Assembly: GCA_035528575.1 (NCBI GenBank)
Contig: DATKYK010000017.1
Span: 47,853-111,852, forward strand
DNA: 64,000 nucleotides
Direction of reading: 5' to 3'
From: Dehalococcoidia bacterium
Lineage (GTDB): Bacteria; Chloroflexota; Dehalococcoidia; E44-bin15
Shown here: positions 62,668-64,000 of the stretch, one piece after another
Layout of the letters: every line of letters starts with the position of its first letter
How positions within the stretch are numbered: the first letter of the stretch is position 1
The notes under the pieces: model-generated
The model's database searches: none
What the model was told of the DNA's origin: nothing
What the model saw: the letters and a program-made list of their open reading frames with translations, nothing else
Made by a program: the position numbers and the translations under genes

Positions 62668-64000
62668 CTATAGAGCGGTGTGAGACTGCTCAGATTTAGC
62701 GAGAGCCAGCTTTAACGCTTCCCTCACCGACATGGCGCTGATGAGCTCGATCCCTGGGGGGGCACTTAGCCTGGTTGTCCCGGGGAGAAGGCAGCGCTTG
62801 AATCCCAGCTTCGCTGCCTCACTAAGTCTCCTGTCCAGATGGGGTACCGCCCTCAGCTCGCCGGAGAGTCCCAGCTCACCGATAGCCACCAGATTAGGGT
62901 CGATGGCGGCACCGCGAAGGCTGGAGGCGATGGCCAGGGCGATGCCCAGGTCGGCGGCGGGTTCATTGACCTTTAGACCACCGGCAACATTGACCATGAT
63001 ATCCTGACTACCCAGTGCTAGTCCAGCCCGCTTGGTAAGGACTGCAGTGATTAGGAGAAGGCGATTGAAGTCGATGCCGTTGGCGGTGCGTCGGGGTAAG
63101 CCAAAGCTGGTGGTGCTGGTAAGCGCCTGAATCTCCACCAGGAGTGGCCTGGTCCCCTCAAGGGTGGGCACCACAGCGGAGCCCACGGTCTCTCTTGCCC
63201 GTTGAGACAGGAAGGCCTCGGATGGGTTAGCCACCTCTATCAGGCCCTGGCTTCTCATCTCGAAGATACCCACTTCATTGGTGGAGCCGAAGCGATTCTT
63301 CACCCCTCTAAGTAGCCTGTAGGCGCTGAAGGGCTCGCCCTCAAGATAGAGTACCACATCGACGATGTGCTCCAGCACCCGCGGACCGGCGATGGCACCG
63401 TCCTTGGTCACGTGGCCGGAGATTAGCATGGGAACGTTGGAAACCTTTGACCATTGCATCAACCTCATGGTGCTCTCCCGGATCTGTCCCACGCTTCCGG
63501 GTGCTGAGCCCAGTTCATCGAGGTAAACTGTTTGAATGGAATCGATAATTGCCAGATCAGGGGGTTCCCCGGCGAGGTGCTCCAGGATAGCATCCAGGTT
63601 TGTCTCCGGGAGTATGAAAAGCCGGTCGCCGCCGAGCCCCAGGCGCTTTGCCCGTAGCCTCACCTGCCCCAGCGATTCCTCGCCGGTGACATACAGCACC
63701 CTTCTGCCACCCTGCGCCGCCGCGGCGGAGACCTGAAGCAGAAGGGTCGATTTGCCGATACCGGGGTCGCCGCCGATGAGCACCAGTGAACCGGGAACGA
63801 TACCCCCTCCCAGCACTCGATTGAACTCTGCCAGGGAGAGGGTAAGCCTTGGGGTCTCCTCATCGGAGATTCGTGAGAGCTCCTGGGGGGAGCTTGAGGA
63901 AGGGCGGGATGTTCTGGACTGGCTGGCCGGGGCAAGCACCGTTTCTACGGAGGTGTTCCACCCCTTGCAAACGGGGCAGTGACCTAGCCACTTGATGCTT
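62668..64000 (-). CDS. radA: DNA repair protein RadA, N-terminus beyond the window
   Basis: This ATPase of the RecA family promotes branch migration in recombination repair. The visible 444 codons include half of the N-terminal zinc finger (LGHCPVCKGWNTSVE). The Walker A is GGDPGIGKSTLLLQV, followed by the RadA-specific RGVKNRFGSTNEVGIFEM. A Lon-protease-like C-terminal domain (VNVAGGLKVNEPAADLGIAL) completes the protein. The frame is open through the right edge, where the first cysteine pair of the finger and the start codon must lie. A GTG at 63939 inside it is not the true start. Confidence 0.97.
   Translation of the reverse strand, partial: SIKWLGHCPVCKGWNTSVETVLAPASQSRTSRPSSSSPQELSRISDEETPRLTLSLAEFNRVLGGGIVPGSLVLIGGDPGIGKSTLLLQVSAAAAQGGRRVLYVTGEESLGQVRLRAKRLGLGGDRLFILPETNLDAILEHLAGEPPDLAIIDSIQTVYLDELGSAPGSVGQIRESTMRLMQWSKVSNVPMLISGHVTKDGAIAGPRVLEHIVDVVLYLEGEPFSAYRLLRGVKNRFGSTNEVGIFEMRSQGLIEVANPSEAFLSQRARETVGSAVVPTLEGTRPLLVEIQALTSTTSFGLPRRTANGIDFNRLLLITAVLTKRAGLALGSQDIMVNVAGGLKVNEPAADLGIALAIASSLRGAAIDPNLVAIGELGLSGELRAVPHLDRRLSEAAKLGFKRCLLPGTTRLSAPPGIELISAMSVREALKLALAKSEQSHTAL

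Overview
The window looks like bacterial chromosome from the Chloroflexota, most plausibly class Dehalococcoidia. That placement is an inference from gene order and protein style: ilvD-ilvB-ilvN-ilvC-leuA-...-leuC-leuD-leuB-cimA as one cluster, rho/transaldolase/pyrG and tyrA/aroA together, and many GTG/TTG starts. No rRNA is present. One complete tRNA (Thr, CGU) and several tRNA fragments are visible.

Layout. 1-3143 (minus, runs off the left edge) encodes a very large secreted protein with BNR/Asp-box-like repeats and fibronectin-III-like domains. 3.6-13.6 kb is housekeeping: rho, a transaldolase and pyrG on minus; tyrA, aroA, a RemA-type DUF370 protein and gmk (apparently starting at CTG) on plus; then an endonuclease IV-like TIM barrel and an MFS transporter. 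13.6-14.4 kb holds an unrecognised protein with a polyglutamate tail. 14.7-25.4 kb is a tight ten-gene minus-strand operon for tetrapyrroles: a MerR-like regulator, two radical SAM proteins (AhbC- and AhbD-like), a fused siroheme decarboxylase (AhbA/AhbB type), Met8/CysG-N, hemA, hemC, cobA-hemD fusion, hemB and hemL. Together these cover glutamyl-tRNA to heme by the siroheme route.

14.5-40.1 kb is organised around tRNA-Thr(CGU). A 3' half lies at 14.47 kb, a complete gene at 25.74 kb and a 5' half at 40.06 kb. Both halves break at the anticodon loop, as expected for tyrosine-integrase attachment sites, and a frameshifted integrase remnant reads into the complete tRNA. The heme operon lies in the left interval. 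The right interval holds phage-like remnants, typA, a four-member family of zinc-independent MDR oxidoreductases with duplicated promoters and flanks, small membrane proteins, a methyltransferase, a putative TIR/deoxyribosyltransferase-like protein, a PD-(D/E)XK nuclease and a collagen-like lipoprotein.

40.2-56.6 kb returns to core metabolism: YajQ, a candidate structured RNA region, a YIP1-like membrane protein, pyrD, and the complete branched-chain amino acid set with small membrane proteins embedded. 56.7-64 kb holds a TPP enzyme and a 2-hydroxyacid dehydrogenase flanked by a decayed duplicate of the cimA 3' end, then a SagB-type nitroreductase, larC, larE and a truncated radA at the right edge.

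The strongest candidates for new biology are the tRNA-Thr split-site island enclosing a whole heme operon, the putative effector/nuclease pair in repeat-rich DNA at 36-41 kb, the MDR expansion with identical promoter copies, and a hairpin-rich region at 40.9-41.2 kb.
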